A stretch of 64,000 bases of DNA from NCBI GenBank assembly GCA_037892765.1, contig JBBKBW010000007.1; one strand, 5' to 3'. The translations under genes were made by a program, and so were the position numbers. The notes beneath the pieces are model-generated. The model was given only the letters and a program-made list of their open reading frames with translations, was not told the origin of the DNA and ran no database searches. The DNA comes from Clostridium_AQ sp900552125 (GTDB lineage: Bacteria > Bacillota_I > Bacilli_A > Erysipelotrichales > Erysipelotrichaceae). Positions 26,189 through 33,658 of this stretch are shown piece by piece. Within the stretch, counting starts at the first letter, position 1, and each line of letters begins with the position of its first letter.

Positions 26189-27361
26189 ATGGAAGTATTT
26201 GATAAAATCTGCATAGTAGAAAAGAAACTAGCAAAAATGATTGATGAAGTCAGTGAGTTCATATTTGAACATCCAGAACTAGGTAATGAAGAATTTATTT
26301 CCAGCAAGTATCTTGCGGATAAAATGCGAACATTAGGATTTGAAGTTACTTATCCTTATTTAGATATTCCTACTGCTTTTCGAGCAGAATTAAAGAATGG
26401 GGAAGGTGCTAGGGTTGCATTTCTTGCGGAATATGATGCTTTACCTGGATATGGAATAGATAAAAATGAAAATGCTCATGCATGTGGTCATAATTGGATT
26501 GCGGCTTCTACTTTAGGAGCTGCTGCAGTTCTTTCTCAGATAAAAGAAGAATTTACAGGAAGTATTGTATTGATAGGAACTCCTGCAGAAGAAACCACGG
26601 GAGCGAAATGTGACTTAGTTGATCGTGGTGCATTTCAAGACATTGATGCAGTATTTCAGATGCATTTAGGCGCAGAAAATAATTTGCATGTTGTGACATT
26701 AGCTATGGATTCTCTTGAATTTAGTTTTTCTGGGGTTGCAGCTCATGCAGCAGCTTATCCACAAAATGGTGTAAATGCTTTAGATGCAGTGCAACTGATG
26801 TTTGCAGGAGTGAATGCCTTGCGTCAACATATGCGTAGTGATGCACGAGTTGCGGGTATTATTACAGAAGGCGGTGTTGCCTGTAATACAGTACCAGATA
26901 GAGGAAGCTGTCGTTTCTATATCCGTGCAAAGGAACGTTCTTATTTGAAAGAACTAACACAGAAAATTATCAATTGCGCAAAAGGAGCAGCCTTGATGAC
27001 GGGAACTGATGTCAGCTATCACAACTTTGAAAATTCTTATGATAATTTAGTATATCATGAGGAATTACGTAAAAGAATGCGTAAGAATTTAGAATTATTA
27101 GGTATTCATGACTTTGTGGAGAGAGATGAAGAAGCAAGTGGTTCAAGTGATATTGGTAATGTTTCTCAAGTATGTCCTACAGTTTATTGTGAAATTGAGA
27201 CAGGGGCATCACCAAAGGTTTTTGCACATGAAGAAAATTTTATCCCATATGTACATGGTAAAAATGCAGAATTCACATTGCATACTGCAGTGAAGGCAAT
27301 GGCAATGACGGCACTTGAAGTGTTACATGATCCAAAGATTGTAAAAGAAAAAGCAATATAA
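26189..27361 (+). CDS. M20-family amidohydrolase (aminobenzoyl-glutamate/N-acyl amino acid hydrolase-like)
   Basis: The 390-residue metallopeptidase-fold enzyme has metal-ligand motifs FLAEYDALPGYG, NAHACGHNW, GTPAEETTGAK and MHLGAENN, and a C-terminal HSH-like ligand region near FAHEENFIP. The dimerisation lid domain lies at about 175-290. The sequence fits the AbgB/IAA-amino acid hydrolase-like branch that cleaves N-acyl or aminobenzoyl amino acids in the cytoplasm. The exact substrate is unknown. It has only a weak GGGG ribosome site and no obvious operon partner. Confidence 0.85.
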   Translation: MEVFDKICIVEKKLAKMIDEVSEFIFEHPELGNEEFISSKYLADKMRTLGFEVTYPYLDIPTAFRAELKNGEGARVAFLAEYDALPGYGIDKNENAHACGHNWIAASTLGAAAVLSQIKEEFTGSIVLIGTPAEETTGAKCDLVDRGAFQDIDAVFQMHLGAENNLHVVTLAMDSLEFSFSGVAAHAAAYPQNGVNALDAVQLMFAGVNALRQHMRSDARVAGIITEGGVACNTVPDRGSCRFYIRAKERSYLKELTQKIINCAKGAALMTGTDVSYHNFENSYDNLVYHEELRKRMRKNLELLGIHDFVERDEEASGSSDIGNVSQVCPTVYCEIETGASPKVFAHEENFIPYVHGKNAEFTLHTAVKAMAMTALEVLHDPKIVKEKAI

Positions 27362-27404
27362 TGCCTATCTATTAGAGGTTTTATATTGCTTTTTATGTTA
27401 TTAG

Positions 27405-28568
27405 TTATCTAAAGTTTTTCATAAATTCATCAATACGATTAATTGCTTCACGTATATGATCAATACTATAAGCATAGGAAACACGAATGAATCCTTCACC
27501 TGCATCTCCAAATGCACTGCCTGGTACACAGGCAACTTTTTGTTGTTCAAGCAATTGGACACAGAACTCGTCACTTGTTAAACCAGTAGAACGAATATCC
27601 GGGAAAATATAAAATGCTCCCTGTGGTAAATGTGTTGGTAATCCAATACGATTAAATCCTTTTGTGATAAAGTTTCTTCTTGTCATATAAGATTCTCGCA
27701 TTTCCGCAACATGGATATCTCCATTTCGCATTGCCTCTATTGCCCCATATTGTGCAGCTGTTGGTGCTGACATGATAATGTATTGATGAATTTTGTTCAT
27801 TGCTTTTGTGAATGTTTCATTTGCTAAAACATATCCTAATCTCCAGCCAGTCATAGCATAAGCTTTTGAAAAACCACTGATAATAATGACTTGATCTTTG
27901 ATTTCTTCAAAGTTTGCAGGTGAACAGAAAGAACCATCATATGTTAATTCTGCATAAATCTCATCACTAATTACAATGATTTCATGTTCTTTTAGGATAG
28001 GAACAATCTTAGCATAATCTTCTTTTGTCATCACTCCACCTGTAGGATTACTAGGATAGTTCAACAGAATAGCTTTTGTTTTTGGAGTAATAGCAGCTTT
28101 TAATTTTTCGGGAGTTAATTTAAAATGATCTTTATGATCTAATTTGATATGAACTGGAATTCCACCAGCTAATTCTACGCTTGGTGTATATGCCACATAA
28201 CAAGGTTCCATTAAAATTACTTCATCACCTGGATCTACAATAGAACGCATTGCGATGTCGATTGCTTCACTTCCACCTACTGTAACTATTACATTATCAA
28301 CCGGATCATAATCTAAATTAAATCGGCGTTTTGCATAGTGACAAATTTCTTCACGAAGTTCTAATAGACCTTGATTTGCAGTATAATGTGTTTTTCCACT
28401 TTCAATAGAATAAATTGCAGCCTCACGTATATGCCATGGTGTATCAAAATCAGGTTCACCTACACCAAGTGAGATAACACCTTTCATCTCACTGGCCAAA
28501 TCAAAATATTTACGAATGCCACTTGGTTTTATCGTTTGTACGTGCTTACTTAAAAATTTTTCATACAT
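27405..28568 (-). CDS. PLP-dependent aminotransferase (class I/II)
   Basis: The 387-residue fold type I aminotransferase has SLGVGEPDFDTPWHIREAA at the N-terminus and the internal-aldimine lysine in SGFSKAYAMTGWRLGY. NYPSNPTGG carries the PLP-facing Asn, and the carboxylate-binding Arg is in GFIRVSYAYS. It belongs to the aspartate/aromatic or N-acetyl-LL-DAP aminotransferase (PatA-like) group. Since dapH, dapB and dapF but no aminotransferase lie at 49-51 kb, it could supply that step (inference). Its ATG overlaps the stop of the Lrp gene by one base. Confidence 0.88.
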   Translation of the reverse strand: MYEKFLSKHVQTIKPSGIRKYFDLASEMKGVISLGVGEPDFDTPWHIREAAIYSIESGKTHYTANQGLLELREEICHYAKRRFNLDYDPVDNVIVTVGGSEAIDIAMRSIVDPGDEVILMEPCYVAYTPSVELAGGIPVHIKLDHKDHFKLTPEKLKAAITPKTKAILLNYPSNPTGGVMTKEDYAKIVPILKEHEIIVISDEIYAELTYDGSFCSPANFEEIKDQVIIISGFSKAYAMTGWRLGYVLANETFTKAMNKIHQYIIMSAPTAAQYGAIEAMRNGDIHVAEMRESYMTRRNFITKGFNRIGLPTHLPQGAFYIFPDIRSTGLTSDEFCVQLLEQQKVACVPGSAFGDAGEGFIRVSYAYSIDHIREAINRIDEFMKNFR

Positions 28569-29056
28569 TATGGAGTCACTACCAATCTTTCACTTGGCTT
28601 ATCTTCTTCATCTAAGATAACCCCATTAATTTTATATTCTTTAAGCACGAAAAAGGTAGTAGTAGAAACCACATGGTCAGTAGTCGCAAGCTTGGCACCA
28701 ACAAAGTTTGAAATTTCTTGCATAGTTCTTCCATAAATAATGACAATAAATTCACTCTTACCACTCATTAGATACATTGTGTCTACTTCTGGATAACGAT
28801 AAATATTCTTCGCAATACGATCATAGCCATAATCACGTTCTGGTGTAACCGCAACTTCAATCATAGCCATGACTTTATCTCTGCTTGTTTTATCCCAATT
28901 GATAATGGTGTGATAACCACAGATAACCTTCTTTTTTTCTAATTCATTCATTGTATGAATGACACTTTCTTCATCTTCTAGTAAAACATCTGCTAAATCT
29001 CTTGTAGAATATCTAGCATTTGTTTCTAGTAAAGATAACAATAACTCTTTATTCAT
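28568..29056 (-). CDS. Lrp/AsnC-family transcriptional regulator
   Basis: The 162-residue protein has an N-terminal helix-turn-helix (about 5-60, NARYSTRDLADVLLEDEESV) and a C-terminal RAM/AsnC ligand-binding domain (about 70-145). It likely senses an amino acid and controls the overlapping aminotransferase gene, with which it forms a two-gene operon. AGGTGAT places the start at ATG 29056; the GTG at 29065 lies within the ribosome site. Confidence 0.88.
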   Translation of the reverse strand: MNKELLLSLLETNARYSTRDLADVLLEDEESVIHTMNELEKKKVICGYHTIINWDKTSRDKVMAMIEVAVTPERDYGYDRIAKNIYRYPEVDTMYLMSGKSEFIVIIYGRTMQEISNFVGAKLATTDHVVSTTTFFVLKEYKINGVILDEEDKPSERLVVTP

Positions 29057-29205
29057 TTTTATCACCTATTTTCTTTTTTTGTAATATCTATATTGTAAAC
29101 CGAAATGACAACTATGTAAATACAAAGCAAAATTGAAAATTTTTTCCTTTTTTTGAAATGTAATAGTTAATTGAATCATATAATTAGTGAAAAGGAGATT
29201 TTTAT

Positions 29206-29508
29206 ATGGAAGATAGTAGGGAACATCACATCTGTAAAGATATAGATGAACTTATTGGAACTTATGGAGATACGGTTTATCGAGTAGCTTTACAGAATAT
29301 GGGGAATATAGCAGATGCTCAAGATATTTCACAAGATGTGTTTATAAAAATATTTAAAAAGCGGCCAATATTTGAGTCAAAAGAACATGAGAAAGCATGG
29401 ATATTGAGAGTTACAATGAACTTATGTAAAGATTACTGGAAACATAAATCATTGTTTAAAAGAACAAATTTATCAGGAAGAAATGAAAGAATATGGGTTG
29501 TTATATGA
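29206..29508 (+). CDS. ECF sigma factor, region 2 half of a frameshifted gene
   Basis: The 100-residue frame holds sigma-70 region 2: YGDTVYRVALQNMGNIADAQDISQDVFIKIF and AWILRVTMNLCKDYWKHKSL, quoted in parts. It then runs into an unrelated tail (NERIWVVI). Region 4 is in the overlapping +1 frame (29483-29686). Removing one A from the AAAA run at about 29458-29461 joins SLF to KEQIYQEEMKEYGLL and restores an ordinary ECF sigma of about 160 residues. The cause may be mutation, homopolymer phase variation, slippage or sequence error. AAAGGAG precedes the start. Confidence 0.75.
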   Translation: MEDSREHHICKDIDELIGTYGDTVYRVALQNMGNIADAQDISQDVFIKIFKKRPIFESKEHEKAWILRVTMNLCKDYWKHKSLFKRTNLSGRNERIWVVI

Positions 29509-29686
29509 AGTTTTGAAGTTACCAATGAAGTATCGCAATGTTATTTATCTATTTTATTATGAAGAATACAGTGTATCTATGATTGCGAAGATTCTTCATA
29601 AAAAGGAAGCTACAATATTAATATGGCTACATAGAGCGAGAAAACAATTAAAGGTAAACCTGAAAGAAGGTGATGAAAATGAATAA
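29483..29686 (+). CDS. ECF sigma factor, region 4 half
   Basis: The 67-residue frame carries sigma region 4: LKLPMKYRNVIYLFYYEEYS, SMIAKILHKKEATILIWLHR and ARKQLK, the -35-recognition helix-turn-helix. By itself it has no good ribosome site, so it is best read as the C-terminal half of the sigma gene begun at 29206. Its end overlaps the start of the next gene by 8 bp, so the two are translationally coupled. Together with the following membrane protein it resembles a sigma/anti-sigma pair. Confidence 0.7.
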   Translation: MKEYGLLYEVLKLPMKYRNVIYLFYYEEYSVSMIAKILHKKEATILIWLHRARKQLKVNLKEGDENE

Positions 29687-30719
29687 TTATCAGAAGGAAC
29701 TAAACAAAATCCATATGAATGAGGAATTAAAAGATAAAATCAGATTATTCACAAATCAAGAAAAGAAGCCTAAATATTATTTTAGACATTCAAAATTAAT
29801 CTTTTCTATAAGCATTGGAATGTGTGTTCTTCTTTTTATTAACTATACAATAAATCATTTAGAGAAACAGCATACCATACCTAATGAACAATATATATCC
29901 CAACAATATTCAGTTGTTGAGGAAAATATGTATAGTTACTATGAATCAGAAAGAGAAGAATTTCTATATAATGAAACAATATACAATATTGAACAATTAC
30001 CGGTTTATACGAAAACTTATAGTGATACAAAGCCAATTTCTAAGCAGCATTTAAAGGAGCAAGAGACTAAAGCAGAAAGAATCTGGAAAGAATTATATAC
30101 TCAAGTAAATAAAGATTATGAACTAAATGATTATATTATTGAAACAAATGGTGATATTCTCTTTGAAATAGAAACAAAAGAATCAAACAACATTAAAGAA
30201 ACTTTATATCGTATTGCCCAGGATTTATTAATGCTTCCTACCTTTAAAAATTTAGACACCAAAACAAGCTGTGAAACTTCAAATGACGAGACATGTAAGT
30301 TATTGTTTATGGAAAAAGAATTAAATGAAAAACAAACTTTGATACAACAAATATATGCTCCTTATATAGATTATAGAGATATGAAATATTACTTAACATT
30401 ACCATATCAAGTTAAATTAAAACTTGTGAAAGAGTACGATATCATGACTTTAGAAGATGCAGAAAAAGTGTTGTTGCAAGGCGGTTATTACACAACACAA
30501 ACAGTAAGTTCTTTTACATCAAATCAAATAGAACATGTGGAGTTAGTATATGGAGGAATAGATGATCTAAATAAGGTGTACGATCCTTATGTTCTTCCCA
30601 TCTATAGATGGTACATAAAACAAAAGGACAATATTATATGTTTAGAGGTGCCTGCTATATATCCTGACGATATAAAAAAATTAGAAAAAAAAACATGGTA
30701 TTTTAAGAAAAGGGAATAA
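29679..30719 (+). CDS. Membrane-anchored protein after the ECF sigma gene (putative anti-sigma)
   Basis: The 346-residue protein has a charged cytoplasmic N-terminus of about 40 residues, one transmembrane helix (LIFSISIGMCVLLFINYTI, about 42-60) and a long extracellular domain. No known domain is recognised outside. Position after, and overlap with, the ECF sigma gene, plus this topology, suggest a membrane-bound anti-sigma factor (inference); no zinc-type HxxxCxxC is seen. AGAAGGTGAT favours ATG 29679 over GTG 29670. Confidence 0.65.
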   Translation: MNNYQKELNKIHMNEELKDKIRLFTNQEKKPKYYFRHSKLIFSISIGMCVLLFINYTINHLEKQHTIPNEQYISQQYSVVEENMYSYYESEREEFLYNETIYNIEQLPVYTKTYSDTKPISKQHLKEQETKAERIWKELYTQVNKDYELNDYIIETNGDILFEIETKESNNIKETLYRIAQDLLMLPTFKNLDTKTSCETSNDETCKLLFMEKELNEKQTLIQQIYAPYIDYRDMKYYLTLPYQVKLKLVKEYDIMTLEDAEKVLLQGGYYTTQTVSSFTSNQIEHVELVYGGIDDLNKVYDPYVLPIYRWYIKQKDNIICLEVPAIYPDDIKKLEKKTWYFKKRE

Positions 30720-30721
30720 TT

Positions 30722-31393
30722 ATGAAACTAAAATCATTGTTATTAGTAAGTATGATAAGTTTGATAAGTATATCTGGATGTATGCAAGAAACGGCTGAAA
30801 ATAAACAAGCAGATAATGATTATTATTCTTATATAGATGAAATTCCTACAGATAAAATACTTTCAGGGGCAATTCAGGTAGAGTATGAAAATAAAAATAC
30901 TCCAGAGTATATGAAAAGTGTTGCGGATTTTGTTGTAAAGGCAACAGTTCAATCAATAGATTATGCAGATATGAAATATTTTATGCTTGGCTGTACATAT
31001 GGAACGATTTCAATAAAAGAAGTATATTATGGAGATAAAAAGATCAGTGGTATATTACCCTATGTAAAAGCCGGGGGTATTATAAAAATGGAAGATTGGG
31101 GAAATGCACAACCTATAGAATCACAGGAAAAAACACAAAATGATGAAGAATATCCGTATACATATATAGGTACAATAACTGATATGGATATTCACTTAGA
31201 ATCAGGGAAAACTTATTTAATGTACTTAAACTATCATGAAGAAATAGATAAATATGAAATCATAGGTCTTAAAAATGGATCAAGAGAGATGATTAAAGAT
31301 AAGAATATTCCAGAAAAATTTCTGATTAAAAATAATACAACAGGAGAATATGAGGATTTATCAGAATATCTCAAGCAATATGTATACGAATAA
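30722..31393 (+). CDS. Lipoprotein, paralogous to the one at 58824
   Basis: The 223-residue surface lipoprotein has a signal peptide ending at ISGC (Cys20). The mature part shares with the protein at 58824 the order VxAxVxSIDxADMxxF, TYGxxxxxE, YVKxGG, SGKTYLMYLNYHE, YEIIGLxNGxRE and a terminal TGEYEDLSEYL block. The family is unknown to me; length and motifs suggest one beta-rich domain. It follows the putative anti-sigma gene by two bases and so belongs to the sigma operon. Confidence 0.75.
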   Translation: MKLKSLLLVSMISLISISGCMQETAENKQADNDYYSYIDEIPTDKILSGAIQVEYENKNTPEYMKSVADFVVKATVQSIDYADMKYFMLGCTYGTISIKEVYYGDKKISGILPYVKAGGIIKMEDWGNAQPIESQEKTQNDEEYPYTYIGTITDMDIHLESGKTYLMYLNYHEEIDKYEIIGLKNGSREMIKDKNIPEKFLIKNNTTGEYEDLSEYLKQYVYE

Positions 31394-31401
31394 TGACAAG
31401 A

Positions 31402-31446
31402 AGAATATATATTTATGTTTGTAAATGTAATATATATTCCTTTTTT
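31402..31446 (+). terminator. Terminator of the sigma-factor operon
   Basis: GAATATATATT pairs with AATATATATTC followed by CTTTTTT. Confidence 0.75.
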
Positions 31447-31673
31447 AATTTATTACAAAAAATAGCATAAAATCGTAACTTGTAATGAAAAAGTTATTGA
31501 AAAAATTCAAAAAGGTTGTAAAATTAAATTAGGAATACGTTTACATTTTCGAGTAATAAGAATAAAAAAACAAATATGTTACATAATCTATATAGAGATA
31601 GTTTCTATATTTAATATACATAGTTCCATTTGTCTTCAAATGTAAAATACGTCAGGGAAAGGAGGAGAGAACT

Positions 31674-32510
31674 ATGGCAATTTATGATATCTTGTGTGAA
31701 GTAAAAGATTTAAGACAGGCAGATAATGCAATCTGCGAATTTAATGGTTTCCTTGAAGATTATCTTTCCATCATTGAAAACACAGAAGGAAAAGAAAATG
31801 TGTATGAGATTCTTTCTCAGCTCTTTGAAAAAGATCATAATCTAAAAGTATGCGTTAATCTAAGATTGAATGTGAATAAAGATGCAATTGCAAATCAGAT
31901 TATACGTTATAAGGATTCCTTTAAAATGCCAAGAGGGACTATTCAATGTCCATTTGTGATTTATGGAGTATTTGATGAGTATCAAAAAGCTATGATTCTT
32001 ACATTGGGAGATAAAGAAGAATACGTGAAAGCAAAAGCGCTGTATTATGTGATGAGCGAACCAGAAAATGAATATGAGGGGACACGAAATGAAATTGTTG
32101 CATTAAGTGTAGATAAGGAACATATCAGCCGCTTGCTGGATACTGCAGATAATTTCTTTATAAGAAAAAGAAAAGCAGGTATTGTTCAGCGAGAACTAGA
32201 TGCTAAACTATTTGAGAACTATGATGAAATGTATGGTCTTGCTCAAAAAATTGCAAATGACCAGATTGAAAATATAAGAGAAATTCTTCGTGATAGTGAT
32301 GATAAGGAAACTTGTATCAATGCTATGATTGCGAACTGGTTCTTAATGAAAAAATTCTCTTATGTTCAGTACATGATGGATAAAAACAATCTAAATCGTG
32401 TACATGAAGGTAATGTAAAGAAACAAAGACAAGTCGCAAAAGAGAAATGTGACGCAATAGGATTTATTTCTTATAGTGAAATGTGGAAAATGGTAAAAGA
32501 AATGAGATAA
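31674..32510 (+). CDS. Conserved hypothetical cytoplasmic protein (278 aa)
   Basis: I do not recognise a family. The 278-residue protein is charged and predicted mostly helical, without signal peptide or membrane span. It begins MAIYDILCEVKDLRQADNAI. The middle (about 80-150) is more hydrophobic and beta-like (CPFVIYGVFDEYQKAMILTL). The C-terminal half has helices rich in Lys/Arg (VHEGNVKKQRQVAKEKCDA). GGAAAGGAGGAG is a very strong ribosome site. The 280-bp leader before it holds no recognised structure. It ends in a terminator overlapping its stop codon. Confidence 0.7.
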   Translation: MAIYDILCEVKDLRQADNAICEFNGFLEDYLSIIENTEGKENVYEILSQLFEKDHNLKVCVNLRLNVNKDAIANQIIRYKDSFKMPRGTIQCPFVIYGVFDEYQKAMILTLGDKEEYVKAKALYYVMSEPENEYEGTRNEIVALSVDKEHISRLLDTADNFFIRKRKAGIVQRELDAKLFENYDEMYGLAQKIANDQIENIREILRDSDDKETCINAMIANWFLMKKFSYVQYMMDKNNLNRVHEGNVKKQRQVAKEKCDAIGFISYSEMWKMVKEMR

Positions 32511-32532
32511 GAAACCGCAAGGTTTCTTTTCT
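32509..32532 (+). terminator. Terminator overlapping the stop codon
   Basis: AAGAAACC-GCAA-GGTTTCTT then TTC. Confidence 0.8.
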
Positions 32533-32583
32533 ATTTGAATAATAAAAAATGTAGGGTATACTAAATAAATGTGAGGTGCTGTT

Positions 32584-33105
32584 ATGAAATATTGCTCAAC
32601 ATGTGGTACAAAACTAACAGAAAAAAGATTGGAACATGAAGGCTTAATTCCCTATTGCCCTACATGTCAGAAATATTGTTTTCCGCTTTACAACACTGCT
32701 GTATCTATGATTGCTTTAAATCCTACATTAGATAAAATATTACTTATACAACAATATCAAAAAGCCAATAATGTGTTAGTTGCCGGCTATATAAATAAGG
32801 GGGAAAGCGCAGAAGAAGCATTAGTTCGTGAAACGAAGGAAGAAATTGGAAGAGAAGTATGTGCATATCATTATTTAAAGAGTGAATATTTTCAAAAAAC
32901 AAATACATTGATATTTAACTATGCAGTAGTACTTGATGATGAATCTTTAGATAATGTTAGTGATTGGGAAGTGGATAAAGCTCAATGGTTTTCTTTAACT
33001 GAAGCAAGAGTTGCTGTAAAACCTAATTCGCTAGCTCAACGATTTCTTTGGGATTTTTTAGATATATACACTAATAAGCAAAAAGATTTTTTCACATACA
33101 TATAA
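32584..33105 (+). CDS. NUDIX hydrolase with N-terminal zinc ribbon
   Basis: The 173-residue protein has a zinc ribbon at residues 4-28 (CSTCGTKL and CPTCQKYC) followed by a NUDIX domain with box GESAEEALVRETKEEIG at about 79-95. Residues C-terminal to the box include FNYAVVLDD. This layout recalls NudC (NAD/decapping) but is shorter. It probably hydrolyses a nucleoside diphosphate derivative such as NADH; the SQPWPFPQS array of NudC is absent. TGTGAGGTG is the ribosome site and TATACT near 32555 a likely -10. Confidence 0.88.
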   Translation: MKYCSTCGTKLTEKRLEHEGLIPYCPTCQKYCFPLYNTAVSMIALNPTLDKILLIQQYQKANNVLVAGYINKGESAEEALVRETKEEIGREVCAYHYLKSEYFQKTNTLIFNYAVVLDDESLDNVSDWEVDKAQWFSLTEARVAVKPNSLAQRFLWDFLDIYTNKQKDFFTYI

Positions 33106-33125
33106 AAATCTCTATTAAAATAGTA

Positions 33126-33153
33126 TTGATTAAATAAATAAACATGATATACT
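33126..33153 (+). promoter_or_regulatory. Promoter of the left antisense RNA
   Basis: TTGATT (33126-33131), 16-bp spacer, TATACT (33148-33153), with an extended TG (33145-33146). The identical spacing and -35, -10 and TG sequences recur at the right copy. Confidence 0.75.
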
Positions 33154-33159
33154 GAAAGT

Positions 33160-33222
33160 GGTCATGCAGACAACCAACTACAGTGAAAGGAATGGAAGGT
33201 GAGTCCATTCCTTTCGTTTTTT
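33160..33222 (+). ncRNA. Left ~63-nt antisense RNA (candidate antitoxin)
   Basis: It runs from the predicted start after the TATACT box to a strong terminator: GAAAGGAATGGA (33185-33196), 7-base loop, TCCATTCCTTTC (33204-33215), then GTTTTTT. The 5' part contains CATGCAGAC (33163-33171), complementary to the leader of the small-ORF mRNA transcribed from the other strand (33519-33527). It is also antisense to that mRNA's 3' UTR if the mRNA extends past 33222. Size and layout resemble antitoxin RNAs of convergent type I toxin-antitoxin loci. Confidence 0.7.
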
Positions 33223-33358
33223 CGTAAGAAATGTACATGAAAACAGAAGCAGAGTATGTCTTGATATTTATGGTCAAGTATTGAACGATTTGTATTCATA
33301 AAAAATACAAATAAATGAATGCCTCCTATAACATAAAATAAAGTATAATCAGTGAAGA

Positions 33359-33475
33359 TTAATTCTTGTTATTGTTCTTCATATGAAGTTCCACAATCCT
33401 AGTGATTTCTCTTAAAACACTAGGGATGATCTGGATTAACTCAATACAAAGACGTAAAAGAAATTGATCCTTCAT
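33359..33475 (-). CDS. Small toxin-like peptide, left copy (38 aa)
   Basis: The 38-codon ORF begins MKDQFLLRLCIELIQIIPSV and continues LREITRIVEL with a polar tail HMKNNNKN. AGGAGG lies five bases upstream. It can form an amphipathic or membrane-inserting helix with regularly spaced Arg/Glu. It is 117 bases long and so falls below common length cut-offs. Compared with the right copy, seven of nine codon differences in the first 30 codons are synonymous, which argues for protein-level selection. I do not recognise the family; the Fst, Ldr and TxpA motifs are not present. Confidence 0.7.
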   Translation of the reverse strand: MKDQFLLRLCIELIQIIPSVLREITRIVELHMKNNNKN

Positions 33476-33521
33476 CGTATCCTCCTATTTTCAGTAAAAT
33501 CTCCTGCATCGTATGTTCCAT
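33441..33521 (-). CDS. Possible leader ORF overlapping the left toxin-like ORF (26 aa)
   Basis: It starts at the ATG of the GTCTGCATG element, behind AAGAGG, and runs 26 codons in another frame into the small toxin-like ORF. Residues shared with the right copy are QEI, then GGYDEG and ISFTSLY, but the latter stretch overlaps the small ORF, so its conservation is not independent. It may couple translation in the manner of mok/hok. Confidence 0.35.
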   Translation of the reverse strand: MEHTMQEILLKIGGYDEGSISFTSLY

Positions 33522-33602
33522 GCAGACTACCTCTTACATTTAATACATACGAACAGAAAACAGGAAATTCCTAAAAATTTGAATAAATAATTAAATATAA
33601 AC

Positions 33603-33642
33603 TAAAAAGAAGCCAACAATACCTCTAAAGTTGACTTCTTTT
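33603..33642 (-). terminator. Terminator of the MarR-ABC exporter operon
   Basis: On the minus strand AAGAAGTCAAC pairs with GTTGGCTTCTT and is followed by TTTAG. Confidence 0.8.
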
Positions 33643-33658
33643 ATTAATTTTATAATTA

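Larger units (their letters stand above)
33112..33585 (-). repeat. Left copy of a ~480-bp inverted repeat carrying a type I TA-like unit
   Basis: Read on the minus strand, this region matches the plus strand at about 37905-38385 block by block. Blocks in order: CCTGTTTTCTGTTCGTATGT, AGTCTGCATG, AGGAGGATA, the small ORF, TACTTGACCATAAATA, TTTTCATGTACAT, the GAAAGGAATGGA hairpin, GGTTGTCTGCATGACCAC, and the outward promoter. The parts between ORF and hairpin have diverged. The two copies are in opposite orientation, about 4.3 kb apart. Confidence 0.85.
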
